Counted from the first letter of the stretch, positions 16,161-24,086 are shown. The stretch is 64,000 nucleotides of DNA from Pseudaquabacterium terrae (GCF_013266755.1 NZ_JABRWJ010000005.1:558001-622000); one strand, 5' to 3'. The notes: generated from the sequence alone by a model not told the origin. A program made the numbers and translations.

Positions 16161-17330
16161 TCAGAGCGCATATGCCACCGCGCCCGACGCATTGATGGAG
16201 ACCTTGCCGCCGGCAAACAACTGCGCCAGCACCGAGTTCAGCAACTGCTCGTTCCCGGTCGGCCCGAGCAGCGACTTCACGGTGGACAGCAGCTTCGCCT
16301 GCTTCGTCGGCCTGCTGGTCGTTTTCTTCAGGCTGGCGATGACGTGGTTCACCGCCTTGTTCAGGTCGGGCACGCTGCCGCCATCGATTCGCGTCGAATC
16401 GAAACCCGCCGGCGCCGTCGTCTGGCCGGCGGCAAGTTTCTTCTTCGCTGTCGACTTCTTCGCCGCAGCCGCCTTCTTCGCCGGCTCTTTCGCGGGCACC
16501 GGCACGGCCTTGCTTGCGGGATCCGGTTTCGGCTTCGGGGCGGCGGTCTTCGCCGGCGTCTTCTTGGCCGCCACCTTCTTGGCCGCAGGCCCGGCCTTCT
16601 TCGCCGGGCTGCTCTTGGTCGTCGCTTTGGCAGCAGCAGCATCAAACCCGATCAGTCGCGCCGCATAGCCCAGTTCGGCGGCGTGCTCCAGCATCGGCAA
16701 GTAGTCTTGGTCGTTGGAGACCACCACGAAACGCGCTTCAGGGTGGCGCGCGGCGATGTGGCCCATGTAGAACGACAGGTGCATGTCGAGCGAGTTCTTT
16801 CCAGCACGCGAGGTCTTCACCAACGTCAGCTTGTCGCCGAATGACGCGTGCCGTGCGCCCACCGCCTTCTGGTCCGGCCCATGGAAGAGCCAGACATCGG
16901 TCACGTCCGGCACCAGAATTCGAACATCGGTGTCGTTCGGGCGCACGTTCTCCCAATCGACGAGCACATGGGTCTCGACCCGGGCCGGACCCGATGAGCC
17001 TGACGGAAGACCGGGCCGCACGGGCGGATGTTTCCTGGCGTTCTTGACGAGCTTGCGGCCCACCGCCCGCTTCAGATCGACGCCGGTGCGATCGGCGATC
17101 TGGAGCAGGTAGAGCAGGACGTCCGCCACTTCGTCCGCAACCCGCTCCTGCGTCATCGAGTCCGTACCCGCCGCCTGCGACTGCTCGGGCGTCATCCACT
17201 GGAAGATCTCGGCCAGCTCCGCTGCTTCCACCATCAAGGCCATCGCCAGGTTCTTCGGCGTGTGGAAGGGCTGCCATGCGCGTTCCGCTGCGAACTCGCG
17301 CAGCGTGGTCTGCAACGCTTTCAAGTCCAA
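16161..17330 (-). CDS. MazG-like pyrophosphohydrolase fused to a PIN-like domain and a Lys/Ala-rich tail
   Basis: 389 residues, TTG start at 17330. Residues 1-105 are a MazG/RS21-C6-type nucleotide pyrophosphohydrolase (HTPKNLAMALMVEAAELAEI gives E-x-x-E, and ADEVADVLLYLL gives E-x-x-D for magnesium). Residues about 115-225 form a PIN/NYN-like nuclease fold (THVLVDWENVRP, then VVSNDQDYLPMLEHA with acidic residues). Residues about 230-300 are a histone-H1-like Lys/Ala/Pro linker. Residues about 310-389 form a small helical/winged-helix-like domain. The first two domains are normally separate proteins. The fusion suggests a combined nucleotide-pool or damaged-nucleotide and RNA-degrading activity, perhaps in stress or phage defence. 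That reading is inference. It is convergent with the SNF2 helicase. Confidence 0.85.
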   Translation of the reverse strand: MDLKALQTTLREFAAERAWQPFHTPKNLAMALMVEAAELAEIFQWMTPEQSQAAGTDSMTQERVADEVADVLLYLLQIADRTGVDLKRAVGRKLVKNARKHPPVRPGLPSGSSGPARVETHVLVDWENVRPNDTDVRILVPDVTDVWLFHGPDQKAVGARHASFGDKLTLVKTSRAGKNSLDMHLSFYMGHIAARHPEARFVVVSNDQDYLPMLEHAAELGYAARLIGFDAAAAKATTKSSPAKKAGPAAKKVAAKKTPAKTAAPKPKPDPASKAVPVPAKEPAKKAAAAKKSTAKKKLAAGQTTAPAGFDSTRIDGGSVPDLNKAVNHVIASLKKTTSRPTKQAKLLSTVKSLLGPTGNEQLLNSVLAQLFAGGKVSINASGAVAYAL

Positions 17331-17403
17331 GGGCGACCCCTCCCAAGTGTTTCGGCGGCAAGCATCGCCGTTCGGCGTGCACCATTAGAGCAGCGCCGTC
17401 CCA

Positions 17404-17419
17404 TAGGAGACTACTCCTA
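17404..17419. promoter_or_regulatory. Inverted repeat upstream of abiEi
   Basis: TAGGAG-ACTA-CTCCTA, perfect 6-bp arms, 61 bp before the AbiEi start, followed by AT-rich DNA containing TTGACT (17444-17449) and TAGATA (17456-17461). AbiEi antitoxins repress their promoter through inverted repeats (known), so this is a candidate operator. The assignment of promoter boxes is uncertain. Confidence 0.4.
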
Positions 17420-17479
17420 CGTGTTGCGATTCATCTTCAGTTATTGACTTTTGCATAGATATCACAACAAGATGGCGGC

Positions 17480-18100
17480 ATGCCTTCGCGCCCCGTCCCC
17501 GCCACCCAGGAGCACGCAGTCCTCGAGCTCGCCAAGTGCAGCCCCCTGCTGCGCGCCCGAGACCTGACCGAACACTCGCTTCCGACTGTCGTCCTCAGTC
17601 GCCTGGTGGCCGCAGGCAAGCTCGAACGAGTCGCGCGCGGCGTCTACAGCCTTCCGGCACGCCAGCTCAGCGAACACCGCTCGCTCGCAGAGGTGTGCCT
17701 GCGCGTGCCGCAGGGCGTGGTGTGCCTGCTGTCCGCGCTGCGAGTACACGAAATCGGCACGCAGGCGCCCTTCGAGGTCTGGATCGCCATCCCCCATCAC
17801 TCGCCGGCACCGCGCCTGGATCAGCCGGCCGTACGGGTCGTCCGCATGTCCGGACCGTCGCTGACCGAAGGGATCGAGCCGATGACGATCGACGGCGTCA
17901 AGGTGCCGGTCTTCAACGTCGCAAAGACCGTGGCCGACTGCTTCAAGTTCCGCAACAAGATCGGCCTGGATGTCGCACTGGAAGCGCTGCGCGACGGCTG
18001 GTCGCAGCGCAAGCTGACGATGGATGCCATCTGGCACTACGCGACCATCGATCGGGTGGCCAACGTGATGCGCCCCTACCTCCAAAGCGTCACGGCATGA
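17480..18100 (+). CDS. abiEi: AbiEi-family type IV antitoxin/repressor
   Basis: 206 residues. The N-terminal winged helix (about 10-60: LLRARDLTEHSLPTVVLSRL, LERVARGVYSLP) is followed by an AbiEi C-terminal domain containing VCLLSALRVHEIGTQAPFEV and IDGVKVPVFNVAKTVADCFK (about 75-165). AbiEi proteins repress the operon and antagonise the AbiEii nucleotidyltransferase (known). The stop overlaps the toxin start as ATGA at 18097-18100. Located in the island, consistent with an abortive-infection or maintenance role. Confidence 0.9.
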   Translation: MPSRPVPATQEHAVLELAKCSPLLRARDLTEHSLPTVVLSRLVAAGKLERVARGVYSLPARQLSEHRSLAEVCLRVPQGVVCLLSALRVHEIGTQAPFEVWIAIPHHSPAPRLDQPAVRVVRMSGPSLTEGIEPMTIDGVKVPVFNVAKTVADCFKFRNKIGLDVALEALRDGWSQRKLTMDAIWHYATIDRVANVMRPYLQSVTA

Positions 18101-18942
18101 CGCGCAACCTCGCCGCCTCGGTACGCGACCGGCTGAAGCAGCACGCCGACGCTGCGAACGAGGACTTCAACCTCACACTGACCCGCTACGGCCTGGAGCG
18201 CCTGCTGTACCGGCTCTCCGTGTCGCGACATGCGCCCGGCTTCCTGCTGAAGGGCGCGCTGCTGTTCTCGCTCTGGTACGACCATCCGCATCGCCCGACG
18301 CGCGATGCCGACCTGCTGGCGTTCGGCTCCAATGACATCGACACGCTGGTGGCGACGTTTCGTGAGATCTGCGCCGTCGCCAGCGAGGATGGCATCGTGT
18401 TCGACGGGCCAGCGATCAGGGGCGCCGAGATCCGGAAGTCGATGGGCTACGGCGGCGTGCGCATCAACATCCCGGGCACGCTGGCCGCCGCACGCATCGC
18501 GCTGCAGATCGACATCGGCTTCGGCGATGCGGTGACCCCCGGGCCTCAAGACATTCGCTATCCCGTGCTGCTTGCCGACCTTCCGGCTCCACGATTGCGG
18601 GCGTATCCGAAGCACACCGTCGTTGCAGAGAAGCTTCATGCCATTTGCCTGCTGGGCATGGCCAACACGCGGATGAAGGACTACTTCGACCTCGACGTCT
18701 TGCTGCAGGAAAGCGATTTCGAGCCGGCTGACCTGCGCCGCGCGATCGATGCGACGTTCCAGCGGCGCCAGACAGCGCTTCCCACGGGCATACCAGCGGG
18801 TCTGAGCGACGCTTTTGTCGGCGATGCCGCCAAACAGGCCCAGTGGAAGGCCTTCCTCGAGAAGAACCGCCTTGACCCGGCCGACTTCCACGATCTCGTT
18901 ACGCGTCTGCGCTCCGGCTTGCAGGCCGCAGGCGTCATCTGA
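18097..18942 (+). CDS. abiEii: AbiEii-family nucleotidyltransferase toxin
   Basis: 281 residues starting at the ATG coupled to the abiEi stop. Nucleotidyltransferase motifs are visible: FLLKGALLFSLWYD (about 48-61), RPTRDADLLAFG (about 67-78) with the D-x-D metal ligands, and AEKLHAICLLGMANTRMKDY (about 186-205) with the Lys and Asp conserved in AbiEii/MenT-type enzymes. Such toxins transfer nucleotides to tRNA or other targets and block growth during infection (known for relatives). No disruption is seen. The reading frame continues upstream of 18097 inside abiEi but that part is not coding. Confidence 0.9.
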   Translation: MTRNLAASVRDRLKQHADAANEDFNLTLTRYGLERLLYRLSVSRHAPGFLLKGALLFSLWYDHPHRPTRDADLLAFGSNDIDTLVATFREICAVASEDGIVFDGPAIRGAEIRKSMGYGGVRINIPGTLAAARIALQIDIGFGDAVTPGPQDIRYPVLLADLPAPRLRAYPKHTVVAEKLHAICLLGMANTRMKDYFDLDVLLQESDFEPADLRRAIDATFQRRQTALPTGIPAGLSDAFVGDAAKQAQWKAFLEKNRLDPADFHDLVTRLRSGLQAAGVI

Positions 18943-19046
18943 AATGTTCACCAGCGGGTCATCGAAGCCCTCGCCACCAGCTTGCCGGTCGCAAGAAGAT
19001 GCGAAGACACCGCTCCCTTATGGCGCCCCACGAGCGCATCGACCAA

Positions 19047-19098
19047 CTGTTCAGAAAATTGAACACCATCGTGGTCGTTTGCCTATAATTTTGAACAG
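19047..19098 (+). promoter_or_regulatory. Promoter and operator of the XRE regulator
   Basis: GTTCA-gaaaat-TGAAC (19049-19064) is a perfect 5-bp inverted repeat, and its half-site recurs as TGAACAG (19092-19098) against CTGTTCA (19047-19053). TTGAAC (19059-19064) and a consensus TATAAT (19084-19089), 19 bp apart, give a promoter overlapped by both sites. The -10 box ends only nine bases before the ATG, so the transcript would be nearly leaderless. Autorepression by the downstream HTH protein is likely. Confidence 0.6.
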
Positions 19099-19893
19099 AT
19101 GAGAATCCTAGACAGCTCGACGGTGCTGGAGGGCCAGCTGCTTCTGCAGCTCGGCGACCGCCTCAGGCGCCTTCGCAAGGCGCAAGGCCTGAGCACCGTC
19201 GAAATGGCCAAGCGCGTGGGCATCTCGCGAACGACGTTGAGCGCCATCGAGGCAGGCGATCCCGGACCGTCGATCGGCACCTACCTCCGCGCGATGTCGG
19301 TCCTGGGGGTGTGCGGAGACTTGGCGCTGCTGGCGAGCGATGCGTTGACGCCAGCGCCGGCCGGCACCGCCGCAGCGCGGTCCCGAAGGCCGCGACCAGT
19401 CGTGCAGGTGCAGGTCTCGGCTGACGAATCGCGTCACCAGGTCCAGGACCTGCAGAGCCTCGCGCTTCATGAAGAGGCGGTGAAACTGGTCCGCGCCGAC
19501 CCGGCGCTACTGGCGCTGGCCCAGCAGGCGCTGGAACGCTGGCTCGCCGCCGGCAACTCGCGCTCCGCCGCGCTTTGGCGAGAGTGGCAAGGCATCCTGC
19601 GCGACCGCCAGTGGCGCAAGATCCTGGGCCGGACGCGACGCGCACAGGAACTGCGCCAGGCATCGCCCTTGACCTCGATCCTCCCTGATCAGGTGCGGCG
19701 TAGCGTCCTGAATCAGGTGCGCGCGCTCAAGAAGGGCGTCGCGCTGGGCGACGCCATGCCAGGCAAGGCCGCAGAGCAAACCAAGAAGCGTCTGCGGGAA
19801 CTGGTCGAAGACGGCCTGAACTCCGGCGCCGGCCGCGCGCTGACGCCCAAGCGCGGCGCCCAGTTGAAGAAGCAGGCCCTCGGTGATCTGTGA
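19099..19893 (+). CDS. XRE-family regulator with unknown C-terminal domain
   Basis: 264 residues. The HTH_XRE lies at about 17-70 (LGDRLRRLRKAQGLSTVEMA, RVGISRTTLSAIEAG). A basic Pro/Arg linker (about 90-105) leads to a helical C-terminal half of about 150 residues rich in Arg, Lys, Gln and Ala (ALWREWQGILRDRQWRKILG, VRALKKGVALGDAM) that is not recognised. There is no HipA-type kinase beside it although the HTH resembles HipB-like repressors; it stands alone. It is the last gene before the tRNA-Asn fragment that closes the island, so it may control island functions. That is inference. Confidence 0.8.
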   Translation: MRILDSSTVLEGQLLLQLGDRLRRLRKAQGLSTVEMAKRVGISRTTLSAIEAGDPGPSIGTYLRAMSVLGVCGDLALLASDALTPAPAGTAAARSRRPRPVVQVQVSADESRHQVQDLQSLALHEEAVKLVRADPALLALAQQALERWLAAGNSRSAALWREWQGILRDRQWRKILGRTRRAQELRQASPLTSILPDQVRRSVLNQVRALKKGVALGDAMPGKAAEQTKKRLRELVEDGLNSGAGRALTPKRGAQLKKQALGDL

Positions 19894-19961
19894 AGCTCGC
19901 TCACCTGCGTCCGCGGGCCGGCGACTTCTGCACGCATGGTGCCGTCACCCCGCCACCGGAC

Positions 19962-20024
19962 TGTGCCGAATTTGTGCCGTGACTTGCAAAATCCGACCCC
20001 GAAAAGGTCCACTTGCGGCACAAA
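19962..20024. repeat. TGTGCCG repeats next to the att scar
   Basis: TGTGCCG occurs directly repeated at 19962-19968 and 19973-19979, and inverted as CGGCACA at 20016-20022. The latter two extend to a perfect 9-bp inverted pair TTTGTGCCG/CGGCACAAA. The group lies 75 bp from the tRNA-derived core. Arm-type binding sites of tyrosine integrases have this layout, so these are candidate arm sites of the island's attachment region. Confidence 0.35.
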
Positions 20025-20098
20025 CTTCAAGCCCCCGGAACGCCACTTTCCCCAGCACCGACAACCACTTGGCGCTGCTTGTTATGGCCGCTCAGTTC

Positions 20099-20145
20099 GA
20101 CTGTTAATCCGTAGATCCCTGGTTCGAGCCCAGGTCGGGGAGCCA
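20099..20145 (+). other. tRNA-Asn 3' fragment: attachment-site scar at the island boundary
   Basis: The sequence reads as the last 47 nt of a tRNA-Asn: anticodon loop CTGTTAATC (anticodon GTT), the T-arm CCTGGTTCGAGCCCAGG, the acceptor strand and GCCA end. No matching 5' half with TCCCCGA exists upstream, so it is not a complete gene. Integrative elements that enter at the 3' end of a tRNA leave such a duplicated 3' segment at their distal end (known). This places the intact tRNA-Asn to the left of the window and makes position 20145 the right boundary of the island that fills the left third. Confidence 0.8.
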
Positions 20146-20662
20146 AATTCAAAGAGTCAGCTTCGCAAGGAGCTGACCCAATACTGAAAAGGCCGGATGG
20201 ATTCTTGGGTGACCAAGACTTTGGCCGGTTCGTCCTGGTCCGTGGGTGAGTACACCGATCGCAGTGCTGGCGCCGCAGCCATTGCAACGATGCGTCGCCT
20301 TGCCGAAATTGGCCGTGGATCAAGCGGCTTCATTTCCACGAATATCCGGAAGGCACCTCCCGCACGTTCCGGTAGATCCCGGTCAAACTTCAACTCTGAT
20401 GTCGAGCCAGCCCTGGCGCGTTCAGTGCCGAATCAGGTTCTCGATCACCACCGTACGACGTTTCGTGCGACTCCGTGACAGAACTCAGGTCAGGCGCACG
20501 GTGCCGAAACTTGCCTACACTCTCGTTGTCCTGGCGGATGCAGTCGTTCGAAAGCTCCAGGTGAATTCCATGTCGAGGCGTGCCGATACTGGCCCCTCGC
20601 CCGATCGTGCGCACGATGTTCCCGACAACCCATCGCTCACCCTCTCCTGAACCGCTTCTTGC
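20146..20662. other. Gene-free stretch right of the island boundary
   Basis: 517 bp without a convincing gene on either strand. A perfect hairpin, GTCAGCT/AGCTGAC with an 8-nt loop, lies at 20156-20177 just beyond the tRNA scar and may be the terminator of the ancestral tRNA transcript, though no T-run follows. The remainder has mixed composition and could be decayed coding DNA. Confidence 0.4.
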
Positions 20663-21052
20663 ATGACCAACGACCGCGTCTTCCACCTGCTGGAAGACAT
20701 TCGCCTCATCGATGAAGCCCGTCACGCACTCGTTGATCGGCTGAGAAGGCTCGTGCTGAGCGTCGATCCGAGCGTGACCGAGGAGGTCAAGTACGCAGGC
20801 CTGCTGTTCTCCGCAGGCCCTCCGTTCTGCGGCATCTTTTCGTACTCGCGGCATGTCTCTCTCGAGTTCGGCCGCGGCAGCGAGCTGGCCGATCCGCACA
20901 AGGTGCTCGAAGGCGAGGGAAAGATGCGGCGCCACATCAAGCTGGAGAACGGGGACGACTTGTTCAGGAAGAACGTGCGTGAATATGTCGTTGCGGCCTT
21001 CACGGCCGCACGCGCCGCCGAGCTTCAGCACAAGCGGACCACCCGCCGATAG
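20663..21052 (+). CDS. DUF1801-family protein
   Basis: 129 residues. The pattern LVLSVDPSVTEEVKYAGLLF, then CGIFSYSRHVSLEFGRGSEL (about 30-75), and GEGKMRRHIKLENGDDL is typical of DUF1801, small soluble proteins with a YdhG-like fold related to iron-chaperone frataxin-like folds. No catalytic residues are assigned to the family. The gene is the first backbone gene right of the island and is followed by small membrane and secreted genes in the same direction. Function unknown. Confidence 0.75.
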   Translation: MTNDRVFHLLEDIRLIDEARHALVDRLRRLVLSVDPSVTEEVKYAGLLFSAGPPFCGIFSYSRHVSLEFGRGSELADPHKVLEGEGKMRRHIKLENGDDLFRKNVREYVVAAFTAARAAELQHKRTTRR

Positions 21053-21135
21053 CGGGTGTCCGCCTCCCTTGGGCCCGCCCTCCTGGCGCAGAATGCAGTT
21101 CGCGCCGCGTGCGCAGACTGTCGAGAGGACGCGAG

Positions 21136-21357
21136 ATGAACCCCGTGAAGATCGTTGCAATGGTGCTCATCGTGGCAGGCATCCTCGGGTTGCTCTACGG
21201 TGGCTTCAGCTACACCAAGGACACGACGGCCGTCAAACTCGGGCCGATCGAGTTGTCCGTGAAGGAGAAGCAGACCGTCAACGTCCCTGTCTGGGCCGGC
21301 GTCGGCGCCATCGTGGTGGGCGCGCTGCTTCTGGTGCTCGGCGGCAAGAAGGGGTGA
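21136..21357 (+). CDS. Small two-pass membrane protein
   Basis: 73 residues starting at the ATG preceded by GAGAGGA. Two hydrophobic helices (about 5-24: VAMVLIVAGILGLLYGGFSY, and 51-68: AGVGAIVVGALLLVLGG) flank a polar loop containing KLGPIELSVKEKQTVNVP. This matches a family of short inner-membrane proteins of unknown role (DUF3185-like look). The next gene starts 5 nt after its stop, so they are probably co-transcribed. Confidence 0.75.
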   Translation: MNPVKIVAMVLIVAGILGLLYGGFSYTKDTTAVKLGPIELSVKEKQTVNVPVWAGVGAIVVGALLLVLGGKKG

Positions 21358-21362
21358 GCTCG

Positions 21363-21755
21363 ATGCACGCACCGAGCAAGGCACTTGCCGCATTCATCCT
21401 CGCTGCCACCGCCGCAGCATCCTCCCTTCAGGCGCAGACGCCGCCGAAACTCCAGCAGTTCGTGTACGTGCTGCGGGTCAGCCCTGCGTTCCACGACGCG
21501 AGCAAGTGGACGCAGAAGGAGAATGAAGCCGTGGGCCGGCATTTCACGCGGCTCAAGGAAGCAACCGCGACCGGGCGGGTCATTCTTGCAGGCAAGACAA
21601 GCGAAGCCCTGGACGCCACCTTCGGACTGGTGATCTTCGAAGCCGAGGACGAGAAGGTCGCCCGGCAATTCATGGAGACGGACCCTGCGGTGGCCGCCGG
21701 GGTCATGTCGGCCACGCTTCACCCCTACGTCCTGGCACTTCAAAGAAAACCGTGA
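21363..21755 (+). CDS. Secreted YCII-like protein
   Basis: 130 residues with a Sec signal peptide (about 1-25: SKALAAFILAATAAASSLQA, cleavage after AQA or QAQ). The mature part has a YCII-type dimeric alpha-beta barrel signature: FVYVLRVSPAF, HFTRLKEATATGRVILAG, FGLVIFEAEDEKVARQFM, DPAVAAGVM. YCII proteins are usually cytoplasmic; the signal peptide would place this one in the periplasm. Role unknown. It appears to form an operon with the preceding membrane protein and possibly the next gene, 7 nt away. Confidence 0.75.
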   Translation: MHAPSKALAAFILAATAAASSLQAQTPPKLQQFVYVLRVSPAFHDASKWTQKENEAVGRHFTRLKEATATGRVILAGKTSEALDATFGLVIFEAEDEKVARQFMETDPAVAAGVMSATLHPYVLALQRKP

Positions 21756-21762
21756 GATATCC

Positions 21763-22050
21763 ATGAGCTTGAAGAAGACCGACATGGTCAAGAACCTGGC
21801 CAAGAAGCTCGACGGCAAGATGAAATCCGCTGGCATTCCGCAACGGTTTGCCCAGGGGTCTTCCGAGGTCGGGGCCAAGCGGGAACTGCGCGCAGGCAAT
21901 ACCGCGAACAAGCTGGTTCCCGTGGCATGCCGGCTGCCGGCCGACCTGGTCAATCAATTGCGCGATCGGGCCGTCGGTCACGAAGGCGGAATCAATGCCC
22001 TGGTGGCACGTGTCCTGGCCGAGTGGCTGGCCTCCAGCAAGGGCAGCTGA
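21763..22050 (+). CDS. Small basic protein, possible ribbon-helix-helix
   Basis: 95 residues; the N-terminal half is Lys-rich (MSLKKTDMVKNLAKKLDGKM). The second half, NKLVPVACRLPADLVNQLRD then GGINALVARVLAEWLASS, has the strand-helix-helix pattern of a ribbon-helix-helix DNA-binding domain. No toxin partner is adjacent. It follows the YCII gene by 7 nt and faces the convergent DUF2917 gene. DNA binding is a structural guess. Confidence 0.6.
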   Translation: MSLKKTDMVKNLAKKLDGKMKSAGIPQRFAQGSSEVGAKRELRAGNTANKLVPVACRLPADLVNQLRDRAVGHEGGINALVARVLAEWLASSKGS

Positions 22051-22102
22051 CTTCCGGCAACCTCGCCCGGTGCGGCCAGAGCTGGCAGGTTCATGAAGTG
22101 CC

Positions 22103-22369
22103 TCAGGCCGGCATCGGCTCGTCGATGACCAGGCTCGAGCCAGGTACCAGACAGCATTGCGCCGGGCCGTTCACCGCTTCGACCACGACACGCTCGCCGC
22201 CCTCGCCGAGGTCGATGCGCTGACCGGTGTCGAGGAAGTGGTCGTCGGGGTCGCCGCTGCGCGTCAGCCAGATGCGGCCGCGCAGCACCAGCAGCGCTTG
22301 GTCGGGCGTGGCCGGCAGCGTGATCGCGCGGCCGGGCGGGAGATCGACGGTGTGCAGTGTCTCGTTCAT
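22103..22369 (-). CDS. DUF2917-family protein
   Basis: 88 residues from the ATG at 22369. LPPGRAITLPATPDQALLVL, GRIWLTRSGDPDDHFLDTGQ, and IDLGEGGERVVVEA match DUF2917, small cupin-like proteins common in Burkholderiales. The gene diverges from a MocR-type regulator (22522), an arrangement that usually means the regulator controls it. Function unknown; no metal ligands are evident. Confidence 0.8.
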   Translation of the reverse strand: MNETLHTVDLPPGRAITLPATPDQALLVLRGRIWLTRSGDPDDHFLDTGQRIDLGEGGERVVVEAVNGPAQCCLVPGSSLVIDEPMPA

Positions 22370-22521
22370 GCCGCCATCGTCGCGTGATGCGCGCGCGCTC
22401 GCCAGCCACAGCAGTGGGCGAATCTGTGCTGCACAGTCGGTGTGCTCGGCAGGGCTGTGCCGGCCGGGTTCACCCGGATCTGTGCTGGTCGCCGTGTCGG
22501 CTCGGCCAGCACAATCGCGCC

Positions 22522-23994
22522 ATGAGCGCGACCGCCGACAACATCTCGCCCCTGCCGCCGCTGTATCTGCAGCTGGCCGATCGTCTGGCGCTGGCCATCC
22601 GCAGCGGCGCACTGGGGCATGGCGACCGGCTGCCGTCTGTGCGGCAATGCGCACGCGAGCAATCGGTGTCGGTGGCCACCGTGCTGCAGGCCTATCGTCA
22701 CCTCGAGGACGCGCGGCTGGTCGAGGCGCGGCCGAAGTCGGGCTATTTCGTCGCCGCGGCACTGCCGCCGCCGCTGCAGGAGCCCGACACGTCGGCCCCG
22801 CCGGCCGATTCGCTGGCGGTCGACGTCGCCTCGCTGACCGAGCGGGTGATGCAGATGGCGGCCGATCCGCACACGCTGTCGTTCGGCGCCGCATGCCCGG
22901 CGCCCGAGTTCTACGACCAGGAGCGGCTGCGCCGCGCGTTGACCCAGGCCACGCGGCGCCACCGGGCGCTGCTGTGCCAGTACCCGCAGGCCGGCGGCAA
23001 TGAATCGGCGCGGCGGGCGATCGCGCGCCGCGCCTTGCCGTGGGGCTGCTCGCTGGATCCGCGCGACATCGTGCTGACCGACGGCACCACCGATGCCATC
23101 GGCCTGTGCCTGCAGACCGTCACGCGGCCCGGCGACATCGTCGCGCTGGAATCGCCGACCTCGTTCGGCTTCCTGCAGGTGCTGCAAGCGCTGCACCTGC
23201 GCGCGCTCGAGATTCCGACCCATCCGCGCCATGGCCTGTCGGTCGATGCGCTGGCGCTGGCGCTGCAGACGCAGCCGGTGCGTGCGCTGCTGGCGGTGCC
23301 GACGCTGTCGAACCCGCTCGGCGCGAGCATGCCGCTCGGCGAGCGCAAGCGCCTCGCGCAATTGCTGGCCGAGCACCAGGTGCCGATGATCGAGGACGCG
23401 ATCTACAACGACTGGTCCGAGCGCGACGAACACCGGCGCGCCGTGCGCTCCTTCGACACCGAAGGGCTGGTGATGTTGTGCAGCTCGTTCTCGAAGACCG
23501 TTGCGCCGGGCCTGCGCATCGGCTGGGTCGACGCCGGGCGCTTCACGCCGGCGCTGCGGCGGCTGAAGGCGGCGCTGTCGGGCGGCCACACGACGGTCGC
23601 CGAGCTGGCGATGGCCGATCTGCTGCAGCAGCCGGGCTACGAGCCGCAGCTGCGGCGCATGCGCCAGACGATCGCGCGCCGCGTCGACGACGCACGCAGG
23701 CTGATCGCCGAGAGTTTTCCGCGCGGCACGCGCGTCACCGATCCGCCGGGCGGCATCATGCTGTGGCTCGAGCTGCCGCCGGCGATCGATTCGCTGGCGC
23801 TGTTCCGGGCCTGCCTCGAGGAGCGCATCTGCATCGCGCCGGGCACCATGTTCAGCGCCACCGATCGCTATCGGCACTGCATCCGCCTGAGCGTCGGCGG
23901 ACGCTGGGACGACGCGCAGCGCCAGGCGCTGCGGCGCATCGGTGCGATTGCCGGCGCGATGCTGGCGCGCGCGGCGCTGCCGTTGGCGGCCTGA
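22522..23994 (+). CDS. MocR-type GntR/PLP-dependent regulator
   Basis: 490 residues. The N-terminal GntR winged helix (about 12-78: PLYLQLADRLALAIRSGALG, GDRLPSVRQCAREQSVSVAT, VLQAYRHLEDARLVEARPKS) is joined to a class I aminotransferase-like domain (about 110-480). The PLP lysine lies in SSFSKTVAPGLRIGW, and the aspartate/tyrosine contacts in EDAIYNDW. MocR proteins use PLP as an effector-sensing group rather than for catalysis (known). Divergent from the DUF2917 gene, its likely target. Start chosen at the ATG at 22522; longer starts would run into the DUF2917 promoter. Confidence 0.9.
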   Translation: MSATADNISPLPPLYLQLADRLALAIRSGALGHGDRLPSVRQCAREQSVSVATVLQAYRHLEDARLVEARPKSGYFVAAALPPPLQEPDTSAPPADSLAVDVASLTERVMQMAADPHTLSFGAACPAPEFYDQERLRRALTQATRRHRALLCQYPQAGGNESARRAIARRALPWGCSLDPRDIVLTDGTTDAIGLCLQTVTRPGDIVALESPTSFGFLQVLQALHLRALEIPTHPRHGLSVDALALALQTQPVRALLAVPTLSNPLGASMPLGERKRLAQLLAEHQVPMIEDAIYNDWSERDEHRRAVRSFDTEGLVMLCSSFSKTVAPGLRIGWVDAGRFTPALRRLKAALSGGHTTVAELAMADLLQQPGYEPQLRRMRQTIARRVDDARRLIAESFPRGTRVTDPPGGIMLWLELPPAIDSLALFRACLEERICIAPGTMFSATDRYRHCIRLSVGGRWDDAQRQALRRIGAIAGAMLARAALPLAA

Positions 23995-24086
23995 GGCGAC
24001 GCGCAGCTCCCTCATTCGAAGGATGCCGGCGGTCGCGGGCAGGACTCCAATGCACGACCCGCACCGAATCGACAGGGAGTCGCACG

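Noticed and set aside
20070-20145. Complete tRNA-Asn gene
   Set aside because: Only the 3' half matches; the 5' acceptor strand and D-arm are absent, so it was called an att scar.
20390-21160. Minus-strand frame overlapping the DUF1801 gene
   Set aside because: No recognisable domain or Shine-Dalgarno; the opposite strand encodes a clear DUF1801 protein. The extra part right of the island scar may be decayed DNA.
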